DNA from: Cercis canadensis
Lineage: Eukaryota > Streptophyta > Magnoliopsida > Fabales > Fabaceae
DNA length: 64,000 nt
Reading direction: 5' to 3'
Assembly: GCA_003255065.1 (NCBI GenBank)
Contig: QAOA01008044.1
Coordinates: forward strand, 70,029-134,028
Shown here: positions 32,711 to 45,600 of the stretch, piece by piece
Layout: the number at the start of each line of letters is the position of its first letter
How positions within the stretch are numbered: position 1 is the stretch's first letter
Notes under the pieces: generated by a model
Databases searched by the model: none
Seen by the model: only the letters and a program-made list of their open reading frames with translations
What the model was told of the DNA's origin: nothing
Program-made: the position numbers and the translations under genes

Positions 32711-35594
32711 TGATAAACAATATTTTTATATAGTAATTAACCCTCATATTTAGTCTCTTAAACCTCTTTTGGGCAGATTTGATTGGGCTTGGGCCGCATT
32801 TCATTAGTTGGTTTCCAATTGGGCTTAATTGTGTTTTTCAGCATTACTAGGAACTTTACACTGTCTTTGCTTTTCGGGCATAACTTGAGTTCTAGATATC
32901 TTATAATCTTTAATCTTACCTTGTAGGAAAGCTGAGAGAATTCTATACAACTTTGATTCAGAGCTCCAAAGCTAATTCTGATGTCCAGTAGGTCATTTTT
33001 GGCTTGGAAGTCAAAGTAAAGATGTTGTCACTGGACCCTGACCCATATGAAGGGATTAAGCCATAATTGGGATGTGTGTGTTGTTTGAACTTGAACCTAG
33101 TACCATTGGATAGATAAGACATAAAGCTTCAACTCTTATGAAGACCACTTCTCCAAAATGTGGAGTTTTTATGGTGCTATTTCCCCTTGAAGTCAACTGA
33201 TGGGTCCAGAGAGCTGTTTAAATAGGCCTAACTTTTTCATCCTAGGCCCAATTAAGCCTAACTCGGGGCCCAATTAAAGCTAAGGTCCAGGAGATTAATT
33301 CTAACCTAGGGTTAATCTAGGTGTGCAATTAATTTAGGGGGTTACAAGTAGGTTAAAGAGGCAGACGTTTTTGGTATTCTAGACTAAACAGTTTTTAGTA
33401 GACAGTTTTCTTTACCTCTTTTGTTCATTCTAGAGACTCATTTTTCTATTGCTTCCTTTCTCCATTGGAGCTCGGATTTGATGAGTTTTGTAACCAAGTG
33501 ATGAGCTGCCAAGGCTCTCCAAATTAGTGAAAGTTTAAAGTCGGTTTACCAAAGCTACTTGTAGTATAAGGCAACACCAAGTCGAACCAAAGGATTAATC
33601 TAGTTAGGGAATCCAATTAGGGAGTTAATTAAACAGGGGTTTTTGTTTGTATAAGTGATTAACAGAAATTGATTAAAAGTGGTAAACTGATTTAAGGAAA
33701 ACAACCAATCCAAGTCTAATTGATTCTGATTTTAATCCATCCTTGATTTCAGAGAATCCATTCAATTATTAACCTAGTTCTTGTCCTTAGAACACATCAA
33801 GAAGCCTCTCAGTATTCTATGGATATCCACTGGTTAAGCAACCAGAATTTGTGATCAACTAAGACTAAATGAATTAAGCATTCATTCAAATCCAGTTTTA
33901 CCTAAGTCCAGAATCTAGCCAAGGGTAAACAATCCATCCAAAAGCTTAGAAACATTGATTAACCTTTAATTTCCTCTTTTATCACATGCAATTAAGCAAT
34001 CAACACATGAAAATCCCAATCCGAATTTAAGCAATTCAAACAGAATATTTCAGAGGAAGGAAAGAAGTAGATTAACCACTAAATGAATAACAATCAAAGC
34101 ATAATCTCATAATTAATAATCAGAACAGCCAAAACCTAATTTCATTTGAGTATTCAGCCCTCCATGAACAAGAGAAACCAAGTTTACGAAAATATCTAGA
34201 GAGAAAACTTAGAGACTAAGAAAACTAAACAAGTTGTCTACAAAATATCTTTTAAAATATCCTAATGAATTTCGGCTGCCTCTTTCTGAGCATATAAACC
34301 TCCAAAAATATATGTACATCCAAACTGATCTTAGGGCAGATGCATTCCCATGGGCCTTAGCTTTCATTGGGCTTTGGTTTGGGCTCAATTGGACTTGTAA
34401 TGAAGAAGTTAGGCTCATTTAAGTGCCAACAGGTCTCTGGAACCATCAGCCAAATTAGACAAATAATAAGATCATCTAAAAGACACAATTCAGTGAATTG
34501 GTCTTCACAACAATTTAAGCTCTGCAGCTTAGCTTTCCAATGTGACTAGTTTCAAGTCCATGCGACACCTACAGCTCAAGTTATGGTCCAAACACTACAT
34601 GTGGGTCAGGATCCTGCGACAGCATCTCTTCTCTGGATTCCAGGCTGCATATGACCAGCTAGAGGTCCGAATTAGACTTGGGGCTCTGAATCAAAGTTGT
34701 ATAGCTGTCTCTCAGTTTTCATACAAGGTAAGATTCAAAATTATTAGAAGTCTAAAACTCAAGTTATTGCTGAAAAACAGAGAGTGCATAAAATGCCCAA
34801 TATTGCTGAAAAATACATTTAGGCCGAATTTGATCCAAACTCATGAAATATGGCCCAAGCCCACTCAATTCAGCCCAAAAGGGGTTTAAAAGACTAAATA
34901 TGAAGGTTAACTACTATATAAAAAGTATGTTCATCACCAAGCTAGACTCCTAATTGAATTCGGTTTGATTTTGAGATTCTGTATTTATTTGATTCAAGTT
35001 TAATACAATTTTGTTCTTCTATGGATTTCCGCCTTGCCTTGGTTTTTATATGGATTATGGAGATTTCTATTGTTCTTATGAATGTTGAGGTATGAAATAG
35101 AATTTAGATTGATTAATCTTTAATCTGTTGCATGAATCTAGAGAAGCTTTGTGCTAATTGATGTTCGGTTTTAGGTTAAACAACTAATTACTAATTTTGT
35201 GTGACTGCAAGGATTAGTGATGTATGTGGTTAAATCAAATTCTAAATGACAATTCAATAGAAACACTTAGTTATAATTAGAGATTTTGGTTGTGACTAAA
35301 CTTAATTAGTAGTGCTGCCTTAAGACTTTATTAATCATGTTCAATCTAGGATGAATTAAACCAATTCTTGATGGATGTCTAGCTAGGTTACATTTTTATC
35401 AACTGATTTAATCCCTGTTTAATTCTATAATTTACAATTTGGCAATATAATTTGTGTTCAAAAATCCCCAGTTAGTAATCTTGAAGTTGTTAACTAGTCA
35501 TTGCATTCCCTGAGAGACTTCCTGGATCATGCTTGTATTGCATTCTTTAAAGGGGATTTGGTTTAATTTAATTGGATAGCGATAATTCCAATCA
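32711..35594 (+). mobile_element. Solo LTR with a second LTR nested inside; TSD ACTAG
   Basis: Ends TGATAAACAATATTTT and ATTCCAATCA, flanked by ACTAG at 32706-32710 and 35595-35599. Without the inner insertion it is about 1441 bp. Shared blocks with its relatives: CTTGTAGGAAAGCTGAGAG (near 32922), TGATGGATGTCTAGCTAGGTT (35369). No internal region between LTRs is seen. Confidence 0.85.
33499..34936 (-). mobile_element. Solo LTR nested in the LTR of the same family; TSD CCAAG
   Basis: A 1438-bp unit with plus-strand ends TGATGAGCTG and TATGTTCATCA, flanked by CCAAG at 33494-33498 and 34937-34941. It lies opposite to its host LTR. Removing it and one CCAAG rejoins GTAACCAAG with CTAGACTCC, as in the uninterrupted relative near 37148. 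Confidence 0.88.
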
Positions 35595-36347
35595 ACTAGC
35601 CAAGAATCCTAAATTATCCATTAGTCTTTCCTAAGGTTAAACAAAATTGTTTCTAAGCATTAATTCACTATATTCTTATGTGTATTAGACTACCCAGAAA
35701 TTCATCTCCACTACAAGAAAAATGTTTTTTACTCACGGACTAAAATTTTGTGAGAAAATCTCAACACTTATCACGAATTTTCTCATGGAAGGTGACTGTT
35801 GAGATTTTCTCATGGACAAGATTGTTCGTGAGAAAAATTCGTGAGAAAGTCCATGAGAAATCATGTCCCAACTATCGCTATTAATGTGTTCACTTTTCTC
35901 ACAGAAAGGGTCCGTGAGAAATATTGAATTTTCTCACAGACAACTGAATCCATGAGAAAGTCAATGAGAAACTTCAACGCACCGTTTCACTTAAAATTTA
36001 AATTTTTTTAGGATTTTTCTCATGGAAAAAATTCGTGAGGAAGTCTGTGAGAAAACCTATTTTTCTTCTTCGTAACGAACTTGCCACTACCATTCTCCAT
36101 TTTCAAAGGTTTCAAGCTTTTTGTCTCTCTTCTCTCTTCCCTCTTGGCCTAAGGTGTTTTTGCACCATTCTTGGTGGTGATTGGTGGGTTTTCCGGTAGT
36201 TCACCCCTAGATTCGGCCTATTGGTTCAGTTTCTCCATTTGTAGCGCATTGAGGTAGGTATTTAAATATGCTTGATCAAATCATCACATGGTTAACTTAG
36301 GTATATGAATGTCTAGTAGAACTTGAGTTGGAATGAATCTAGATAGC

Positions 36348-37818
36348 TGATAATCACGCTTTTATACAATAATTAACCTTCATATTTAATGTCTTAATTC
36401 TTTTTTAGTGCTTAATTGAGTGGGCTTGGCCATATTTCATAAGTTTGGGTTCATGTTGGGCTTAATTGTTTTATTCAGCACTATTAGGGTTTTGATATTG
36501 TTTCTGTATTTTGGGTATATCTTTAGTTCTGTATGTCTAAAAATTATGAATCTTGCCTTGTAGGAAAGCTAAGAGGATTATCTACAACTTTCATTCAGAC
36601 CTCCAAGGCAATTTCGGACGTTCAGTGGGTAAACTTTGACCCGAAAGTCAGAGCAGAGATGCTGCCACTGGAATCTGACCCACATGCAGAGTTTGGACCA
36701 TAACTTTGGTTGTAGGTGTCTTATGGACTTGAAACTAGTTCCATTGGAAATCTTAGACGTAGGGCTTCAATTGTTGTGAAGGTCGGTTCTCCAAATTATG
36801 TCTTTTATATGGTCTTATGGCCTATCAAAACTGGCTGATTACTCTAGAGACCTCTTAAGACCTAATTGGGCTTAACTCCCTCAATTCAGGCCCAATAAGG
36901 CCCAAACCGGAGCTCATTTGAAGCTGAGATCCAGAGGTTTAAACCTAGGTTAAGAGTAATTTGGGTGTGCACTAAAATTCTAATGTTATAATTAGGTTAA
37001 AAGAGGCAGCGTTTTCATGATTTCTAGCTAGATAGTTTTTAGGCAGCTTTTGTTTTCTCTCTTATATTTTCTGGAGCTCTTTGAACTTTGGCCTTCTTCC
37101 TCCATTGGAGCTTTGATTTCATGACCATGGAAGAGTAGAACTCTTGTAACCAAGTTAGACTCCTGATTAAATTCGGTTTTGTTTTTAAGATTATGTACTT
37201 AATTGAATTAAACTTAATGCAATTATTCTTCTTTGGATTTCTACCTTGCTTTAATCTTTGTATGTGTTCATGGAGATCTTTGTGATTTATATGGATGTTG
37301 AAGTAAGAAACAAAATGTTGATTGATCAATCTTTAATCAGTGGTAAGAATTCAGAGAAGCTATGTCATGCTAATTAAATGTTCAGTTTTTAGATTAATCA
37401 CTAATTGCTTAGTCTTTGTGATTACAAGATTAGTGATTGCATGTGATTAATTGAATCCTGAGTGATAACTCAGTAGGAGCAAATTAGTGATAATTAGAGA
37501 TTTCAATTGTGATTAAACTCAATTAGTAGTGTTGCCGCATTAAGGTTTGATAACTTATGTTAATCTAGGATTGATCAAACCGGTTTTTGATGGATGTCTA
37601 GCTAGGTTACGTTTTTAATCAACCTAATTAATCCTTGTTTAATTCTGCATTTTCTAATTTGACAATACAATTTGTTTCAAAAATCCCATGTTCTTAATCT
37701 TGAATTAGTCAATTACACATTGCATTCCTTGAGAGACTTCCCGGATCATGCCTTCTATTATTACATTATAATTAGGGGATTCGATTTAATTTAATTGGAT
37801 TAGCGATAAGTCCGATCA
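36348..37818 (+). mobile_element. Solo LTR inside the CACTA element; TSD ATAGC
   Basis: A 1471-bp unit with ends TGATAATCACGC and AAGTCCGATCA, flanked by ATAGC at 36343-36347 and 37819-37823. Same family and orientation as the host unit at 32711, and the clearest uninterrupted reference copy in the window. Confidence 0.9.
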
Positions 37819-38539
37819 ATAGCCTAGGTTAGGCAGTAAGAGATCCCTTTGGAGTTCTATCACCTTACAAATTCAGTCACATGCATATTATGTTTATCTT
37901 TATCAGTTATTGTATTTCGGTTTGTAGAATGGAAGTAACTGTTTAATTTCTTTTGCAAATTCCCATAGTTACTTATTATTGTAATTGATGATGAAGTTCT
38001 ACACTTTAATATGAATTAATTTCATTTTTTCTGCCATTAAACCACTATCACCCTAGATGCAGTTGTAATCTATAAATGTTTAGATTTTTGGTTTATATTT
38101 ACAAGCATTTGATTCTCTAAGGAGTTTCTGATTGAAGAGCTGATGATTGTGCTGTAATTCATGTTCTCTGATTGACATCCAACTTCTAAGGTTTTTATTC
38201 AAATATATAACCCCATGTGATTTCATAATTGTAGTTATGTTAGTTTTATATGGTGAGTAAATTATAGCAAGTCTGAGCGTAAGTTTCCATGGATTGTGGG
38301 TTTTGATATGAGAATGGGAGAGAATCATAATAGACTTTTGGTACAAATTTGTATGCTGATATATGTAGATCTTGTTTATCTTTGTCTACTTCCTGCTCTT
38401 TTTTGTTTTTCTTCTTTGGTAACTTCCCTGTGCTAAAATTTGGAATGCTTGTAGAAATCTTGTGATTCTATGTATTTGTATGGAATTTTGAATTTCTAGA
38501 ATGTTCAATTTTTAGGGGAGACTCTGTCTAATTTTTTAT

Positions 38540-38815
38540 CTATGGTTTGGGGTTAGGGTTTAGCGATTACATGAAAGGGTTTAGGGTTTGGAGCTTAGGA
38601 GTTTGGGGTTTAAGGGTAAATATTTAGTGTTTAGGGATTAAGGTTTAGAGTTTAGGATTTAAGGTTTTGGGGTTTAATGGTTAGGGTTTTAGGGGTTTGG
38701 GGTTTTAGGGTTTGATGTTAAAGGGTTAGAGTTTGGCATTTAGGGATTAGGGTTTAAGATTCAAGATTTAGGGTTTAGGGCTTAGTGTTTTAGGATTTAG
38801 GATTTTGGTTTGACT
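38540..38815 (+). repeat. Degenerate interstitial telomere-like repeat (TTTAGGG)n
   Basis: About 270 bases of imperfect TTTAGGG / TTAGGGTT units, many with an inserted G or A (GGGTTTAGGG, GGTTTGGGGTTT). TTTAGGG is the plant telomere unit. It sits in the intron-like region just before the transposase ATG at 38878. Confidence 0.85.
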
Positions 38816-38877
38816 TTAAAAATTTATGCTTTTATTGTTCTAACATTTTCATTGGTTTTATTTAAATTGTATGATAG

Positions 38878-40720
38878 ATGTCAGACTACTCAAAACAGTC
38901 ATTTCCCATAGTTGGGCCATCGTCCAAGAAGGACAGAGGCAAGGCTGTTGCTCAGGCTTCTCAGACCAAGCCGGCTTTGTCTATGTTCATGCCGACCCTG
39001 GGGTTGGCACGCACTCCATTGCCCATTGCAACGGGGGACAGGTGCTCAAGAGCCACAGCCCCAAGCTCGGCATCGTTGGGCGTTGCGGGGTTGTCTTAAG
39101 CGAGTCCGTCCATTTCGAACTTTCCACGACAATGACCGGGCTTCTGACTGTTTTATGGTCAGCTGGTTATTGTGCCACATGAGAGGAAGGAGTAAGTTAA
39201 TTCTAATATTTGTTATTTGAATGTTTTTTATTACTTTATTTCTATTACTTAACAATTAACTATGTTTATTTTTTTCCAGCTTTAACCCTTCCAAGGAGCC
39301 CATGAACGTACTTTCGATTGTCTACAAGTCGAAGTNGCCGTTGCGGGGTTGTCTCAAGCGAGTCCGTCCATTTCGAACTTTCCACGACAATGACCGGGCT
39401 TCTGACTGTTTGATGGTCAGCTGGTTATTGTGCCACATGAGAAGAAGGAGTAAGTTAATTCTAATATTTGTTATTTGAATGTTTTTTATTACTTTATTTC
39501 TATTACTTAACAATTAACTATGTTTATTTTTTTCCAGCTTTAACCCTTCCAAGGAGCCCATGAACGTACTTTCGATTGTCTACAAGTCGAAGTACAAGGA
39601 GCCTTGGCTGGACTTTACCTTAGTTTCTAATGAGGTCAAGGACCTCTGGTGGACAGAGTTTAAGGTAAGAAATAATTGATTTAATTTTATTTACTAAGAT
39701 ATTTGGTATCATGTTTACTAGATTTGTCATTCTATTTTCTATTGCAAAGGAGATGTTTCTGGGAGCTCCAGTACGAGAGCCAGATTCATAAGGTCTAGCT
39801 CTCTAAGTACTCAGACAACATTCGTGCCTCTTTTCGAGACATCAGGATTGGGAAATGCAAGGGCGATTGGTTGTTTGATGCGGTACTTGAGGCCCTTAGA
39901 GCAGTATAGGTCTCTGAGGAGTAGAGGGCTATCTTTGAGAGGAATAAGAAGAATCGTTCCTTAGATCAGGGACAAGCATTCCACAGAGGTGACTTTATCA
40001 TCATCTTCGAGCACAAACGGAGGCTAGTAAGTTTTCTATCTAATAACATTATTTTTTTGCTATATGTGAATTTATATTTACTAACAGTTTATATTTTTAT
40101 TGTAGGCAAAGGAGTTGGGCAGAGAGCCCAACACTCTGGGGGTTTTTCGTCACCTCCAACACAACTCTACTAAAGGTTGGGTACATCAAAATGCGGAGTT
40201 TACTTATGTAAGTATTAAATTGTTCTTAACTCTTTATGTGAGTAATTACATGTACTAATTCACATACTAACCTAATGGTGTCATCTATGCAGACTGAGTT
40301 TGAAAGACATCAGTCTGAGCGCCAGGCCGAGTCCTTTTCTTCTTCTGTCGATGACACTGGGCTATGGCTTGATGTCGTATAGCCCAGTGTTGTCAGTGGA
40401 AAGAATAAGAAGGGCCAGGTTTTCGGTTTGGGCTCTGAGGTTGGCATTTTGGACTTTGCCTCTACATAGCCTACCCAACCCTTAAAGTAGTCAGATCCAG
40501 CCTTGTCTGAGGTCCTATCCCAGATGGGGAGCTTGTAGTAGGAGATAGCTCACCTCCGCCAAGTAGCCGACGCACTAGATGCGAACGGCATTTCACCTGA
40601 GGCACTCATCTCTATACTAGGACAATTACACTAGCAACAACATCCAAGATCTGGTTTGGCCTTGTAGTCCACTGCTGAGGATGACAAAGCTAATGACTTC
40701 GGGACAGAAGAGGAAGACTA
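38878..40720 (+). pseudogene. CACTA transposase of the plant Ptta/En/Spm type, broken
   Basis: Pieces in one orientation: MSDYSKQSFPIVGPSSKKDR at 38878; after an intron-like gap KEPMNVLSIVYKSKYKEPWLDF and DLWWTEFK at 39555-39664; IRASFRDIRIGKC and ERNKKNRSLDQG at 39820-39975; ELGREPNTLGVFRHLQHNS and KGWVHQNAEF at 40110-40205; a Gln-rich C-terminal part to about 40720. The NKKNR and ELGREP...GWV blocks are those of the Transposase_24 family. Introns have GT/AG-type borders. Several in-frame stops and the n-linked duplication at 39336 break it. Confidence 0.75.
39079..39595. repeat. Tandem block around a single n inside the transposase gene
   Basis: 39079-39335 and 39337-39595 are almost identical and meet at n 39336. 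Probable unmerged contig overlap. Confidence 0.85.
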
Positions 40721-41029
40721 GTGCTCAGTTGACTTCTATTGTATTTTTTTTTTATTGTATAACATTTTTTATTAATAAAATTTAGTTATATTTCATTTAA
40801 TTTTATTTATTAATTTGATTAAATGTTTAGAAAAAATAAATTGTTATTTTAGAAAAAAAAATCCATAAATAAAAAAATTATTTAAAAAGGTTTTTTTCTC
40901 ACAGATTTCCACCACCATTGCAAGTGTGAATATATCCATAAGGACTATATTATAAATCCTTAAATCATACCATCTTAACTACAGGACTCATCCCATAACC
41001 AAATTGTGTCATTTGTACTGATGTTGCAT

Positions 41030-43274
41030 TATCATATCCATCTACATCAGCCATTTCATTATTCAATTTTGAACAATACCTCTAATTGTGTCCTTCTTGC
41101 CTATAAATCCCACACTAGTTCTTCCCTCTACGCTCAAGATTATTTGAGGGCGGTCTCCTTTTCGTTTGAATAATAACAGGATAACCAACTTGAGTCATTG
41201 TAGTTGCTCCTCCGGTAACAACTGGTGAAGCCCCCTTTGACTTGAGCTTTTCATTAATTTTTGCCACATGCTCCTTCAAATCAGCATACTCCTTATCATC
41301 TTCTACAACCAAATGATACATCCAATTGTAAGTTGCCATCAAAGCACCATACCTCACCATGTGAAATCCTTCACAACACTGAACTTCATCATTGCAATAT
41401 TGGACTGAATTATCCTTAGCTATTTTTGTCCATCTCTTACATATCAACGATGTTGGTATCTCATCCACGTGTTCTTTCCTCATTACACTCAGAATATGGG
41501 AACATGACATTCCATAATGCTCAAACTTTAAACAATCACAATTAAACTTCTTTTCGCTAGCTTGATAAACAACTCGCCGCTCCTTGTTTGGATGCATAAA
41601 CATGCCAACTCTATAAATGATAGATCCCATCAATTCATCACGGTGATGAATGGTACAATCACCAGCCTTCTCAGCATGTTTTTGGAACTCACTGAACTTC
41701 TTTAGAGTGTAGATTTTGGCCGCTTGTTTCACGGTAGAACTAAGAGCACCCCTTATCACAGGTTTATCATAACTACTTTTAAATAAAAAACAAATTCCTT
41801 GTACCTAAGATTATTTACACCTCTCTCAAAGTTATGAACAATATATCCTGAGATTCCACAAATGTAGCAATGTATCCATTTATTGATTCACACCTTGAAA
41901 TTGTTCTAATACTAGCAAAAAATTTATCACGCAAGTATACAGTTGCCCAATGCCCATGCTTCCTGTACATCTTTTGAGCCCATTGATTGTCCTCCAACTT
42001 ATACTTTTGCACAATTCTAGCCCATATGCTGTCAAATTTTGGCATAGCAAAATTCTTATACATAATAAATGAGAACTCATCTTGAAAATTGGAATCACGA
42101 ACATGACTGGTTATATTATTCTATAAATGTCATGAACATAGGCGATGAATTGATTGAGGGTAAACCTTTTTAATGACTTTTCTCATTGTCCTATCTCCAT
42201 CTGTAACAATTGCAATTGGCTTCTTACTTTCCATTGCCTCATCTAACGTCTCCAAAACCCAATTGTAAGTTTCTTCTGTTTCATCAACCAAGCGGCCAGC
42301 TCCAAAAATAATATTATCTACATGGTGATTTAGACCAGGAAAAGTAACCAATGGCTTGTTGTACATATTCTTCTTGTAAGTTGTATCAAATGATAAAACA
42401 TATCCAAAACATTGATAATGAACTATGCTCTATCCATCAGCCCAAAATAAATTTTGAAGCCTTCCATCAACATTTATTATGTACTTCACGAAAGACAAGA
42501 GATCATTGTCTACCTTACCCTGTAAGTAGCACGAAGCTATTATTGCATCACCATTAATAGTTCTAGATCTTGTTTCCCTATCAAAATGGTCGTATAAATC
42601 TTGTTTTTTTTGAAAACCAACTATTGAATGACCAAATTTTAATTGAACCATATAACCCATGATATGGAATGTTTTGATTCCACATGCTTGCATAACATTA
42701 ACCTGAGAAACATCAGCTGCACTCATTGAATGATATGAAAGGAGCTAATGAGTGTACTGTGATTTTGTCATCTCATGTAAATTCTTTTCAACATATTTGG
42801 ACACTTTCCACTTTTTACTTTCCTTGTTCAGACGCACATGAAACTATGCTTCATAACTAGTATGAGTGATTGGCTGATCTGTCCGCTTTCTATTACTATT
42901 ACTAATGTATTTATTGTAGTGATATCCCTGACGGAAACGAACCCAGCTATATGAAACAATTGCACCTATGGATTCCAACAATATTCATGCCTCCTTACTC
43001 CAAATCCCTTCGCCAAACCATATTGCTTATAAAACTTCTCAGCTGCTACAATACTGTCAAATTCTATTCTAAAAATGCCCTCATCTGTCAATTTTTCCAT
43101 ATAAGATAAATTTTCCAAATTGCTACTACATTATGTGCCCCCACTATCCTCTTCACATACTGCATGATTGGGGTGATCATTCTATGCTCTAACTAATGTT
43201 ACAAATTCCACGTTCATTTCACCTTCTTCAACATTAATTCCATTGCCTTCATTTTCATGCAATGGCGATGCCAT
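41030..43274 (-). pseudogene. FAR1/FHY3-like (MULE-derived) gene, broken
   Basis: From the ATG at 43274: an acidic leader, a FAR1-type DNA-binding start (EKLTDEGIFRIEFDS, AAEKFYKQYGLAKGFGVRR, about 43100-42985), the MULE transposase domain (FDTTYKKNMYNKPLVTF near 42390; AIVTDGDRTMRKVI near 42195; SRCESINGYI near 41890), the SWIM zinc finger CDCLKFEHYGMSCSHIL near 41540, and a remnant zinc knuckle CGIYRQEGHN. The three acidic residues of the DDE triad seem kept (FDTT, TDGD, CES). At least six in-frame stops or frameshifts (for example near 42430, 42130, 41815) disable it. Could be a domesticated FRS gene that died or a Mutator-type transposase; no TIRs were seen. Confidence 0.85.
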
Positions 43275-44415
43275 TAAACCTTCAACTATAACAAATACCT
43301 AATTAAAACTTCTTCAACTGGTAATGTTCATCTAAGAAGTCATATCATACCTAATTCACATATGCATAAGCCCCACTATCCAAGTTAGAAGAAACAAGAA
43401 TCCCACCTTATGCATTATTAATGTGCATCAAAATATTAAGATAAGAATATCAACTATACATGATTCAACATATTCCTCAACACTTAATGTCACAAAACAC
43501 AAAATGGCACAAGATAATATGCTTGCAGATAGTATTAAGGAAAGATTATTAAAAAAAGCAAACTATATTCACAATCATAGTGGCAAGGAAACAAATAAAA
43601 TGGTACATAAATCCATATATATACAACTATTAGCCTCCACTAAACATAACCTAAGAAGCAATACATTCATTTTGTTTGTGAAGTGAAAAATAAACCAAAA
43701 GCTAAATGGTGCATATATAGGACATCATTTTTCCTATAATACACTAGGAATATACAAACAACATGACCAAAAAAGCACTCACAAAATGACTCTCAGTAAA
43801 GCCAGCTATAACTATTTTCTACCTGGTAGCTGGATTGATCTAAGCTAATCTAACCAAACTAACAAAGAGAAAAAAAAAACCTCAAAAGGATGGGAAACTA
43901 CAAGTGTAATAACAAATTTGAGCCAGCTTTAACTCCGAAGTTCAATTGACATGACTTAAACCACAAAAGCATAATAAGAAACATGAGCCAAATGATACAA
44001 ACCCTAAAGAAACCAAAAGATCAAAATGCTAATATTCTATCAGACTTGAAATTAAAAAGGAAACATTCATATGCTAACACTCAACAAAACATAGGGTAAT
44101 TAAGAAAAAAGCATCAGAGAAGAGTAGATCACAAAGAAGATGGCAAGAGGAATTGAAGAGAGACAAAGAATGTTTGCCTTTAACCCTAAATTAATTATTT
44201 CATGAAATAACCAAAGAATCTAGAAATGTGAGAAGAACCTCAACTACCCCAACAAATTACGCAACATAATTCCATTGAAGAATTCATGTTCTTTCTTAGA
44301 ATTCCATTACCATTTATTGAACATTACTAGTTGAAGAATATTTGGGAATGGCACCTTGCCTCAATTTTTTATCTTTGTGAACCAAATACTATTAAATGCA
44401 CATTCATATTGCTAT
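43275..44415. other. AT-rich spacer, no gene seen
   Basis: No TIR, LTR or coding frame recognised; may include the 5' flank of the FAR1-like gene. Confidence 0.45.
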
Positions 44416-45600
44416 TGTTGTCCCCACGATTCTGAAACCTTAGTTTTGATGATAACAAACAATCTTAAGTATTACTAACCTTAATGTGTTTGCTTAAATG
44501 GCTATTTTTGTAACAAGTTTAGTGATGCTCTTGGGTATAAAACAAAACTAGTTTCCTAGTCAAAAGAACTAGCTCAAGTGCAAGTGCAAGTGCAAGAACT
44601 GGTTCTACTCATTAATAAAGATGCTGATGTGGAAGATTTGAAGAAAAGGCTCGTGGACTCCTCCAAGTTAGAAGCCCGGTCCATCTGGACCAACTAATGG
44701 ACTTCATCAGAAGTATTGGAAGGAAGCCCATCAGAGATATTCAAATAAGAGAAAAATCAGCACTTCAATAGAGAAATATATTCTATTTAAAGAAAGTTTT
44801 TGAAGTAGAGAAAATTCCTCTTCAAAGGAAATATTCTCTCTCAATTTCGATTAAATGATCAACAATCAATCAAGTAGAAGATCAACCTATGAACAACGAT
44901 CATCTTCTACCTTTTGCTGCTATAAATTCGATGACCCAAGGTCGGGAAGAACAATAAGAGAAACCATTAATCATCTTGAAGAAAAAACCTTCTGTGAAAA
45001 ACTAGTTCTTTTAGTCTCTTCTACCAACTTTGTTATTCTTGTGAGAATTTTCTTTAAAGAGTTGTTATACTTTAGGGCAATATCCTTCTAAGATTTGTGT
45101 AACGTATTTCATTGGGAAATCTGGAGAGTGACCTCTGTCTTCTTTTGTCAAAGAAAGATAGTTTCAAGTGAGCTCTTAAAAAAGTAAAGAGAGTATTCTG
45201 GTTAAGCTCTTTTTAAAACCAGTGTTGTAAGAAGCTTGGACAAATAACCTTGTTGATAGTTGATCCTTAGCCTTAGGACAGTGGACGTATCCTCTATTTT
45301 AGCTAAACCACTATAAAACATCTAGGCTCTATCTCTCTACTCTTCTCTCTTTAATATTCTGCTAATTATCTAATTTATATCTTGATTCGTTATTGTCTAA
45401 TCAGTTATGTTGCTAAAGTGCTTATCAAGCTTGTTGTGATTTATATCTCTTAGAGCTCTTATCTTGTTCTTTATACTTGATTAATTGTTATATTCATATA
45501 TGATAAGAGTTTAAATCATCTGATCAATTTTGTTTGGTTTATGTTCCGAGTTTTCAAATTCTAAGTTTAATCATTTGCATCTGATAAGATTTTCTGAGTT
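44416..45600 (+). repeat. Copia (Sirevirus-like) LTR remnant
   Basis: Starts TGTTGTCCCCACGATTCTG, followed by TTTTGATGATAACAAACAATC, the same opening theme as the LTRs at 3485 (minus) and 8229 (TGTTAG...CCACAATTCT, GATAACAAATGAC), with repeated AACTAGTTCTTTTAG-type text. The right end with the CACCCCCTCTAGG motif is missing, so it is truncated or diverged; no TSD found. Confidence 0.6.

Larger units (their letters stand above)
32433..35708 (-). mobile_element. Oldest LTR of the nest, interrupted fragment
   Basis: 32433-32710 carries TAGAGTATCGTCCCATGGAGAC and neighbouring text characteristic of the minus-oriented 3' part of the TGAT...ATCA LTR family. It continues after the inner insertions at 35595 (CCAAGAATCCTAAATTATCC) and is cut at 35708 by a CACTA terminus. 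Left end approximate; no TSD. Confidence 0.6.
35709..40910 (+). mobile_element. CACTA (En/Spm) element, 3' end lost
   Basis: Starts CACTACAAGAAAAATG at 35709, followed by sub-terminal repeats (TTTCTCATGGA, GTGAGAAA in both orientations) to about 36060, a leader-like region to 36260, a long intron-like stretch hosting a solo LTR (36348-37818) and telomere-like repeats, and the transposase frame (38878-40720). A last CTCACAGATTTCC near 40890 is a sub-terminal repeat, but no CTTGTAGTG end follows, so the right end is deleted. Confidence 0.8.

Noticed and set aside
38871..39220. Three overlapping plus-strand ORFs as separate proteins
   Set aside because: Only the frame starting at 38878 fits the CACTA transposase; the others are shadows, and the block is duplicated at an n.
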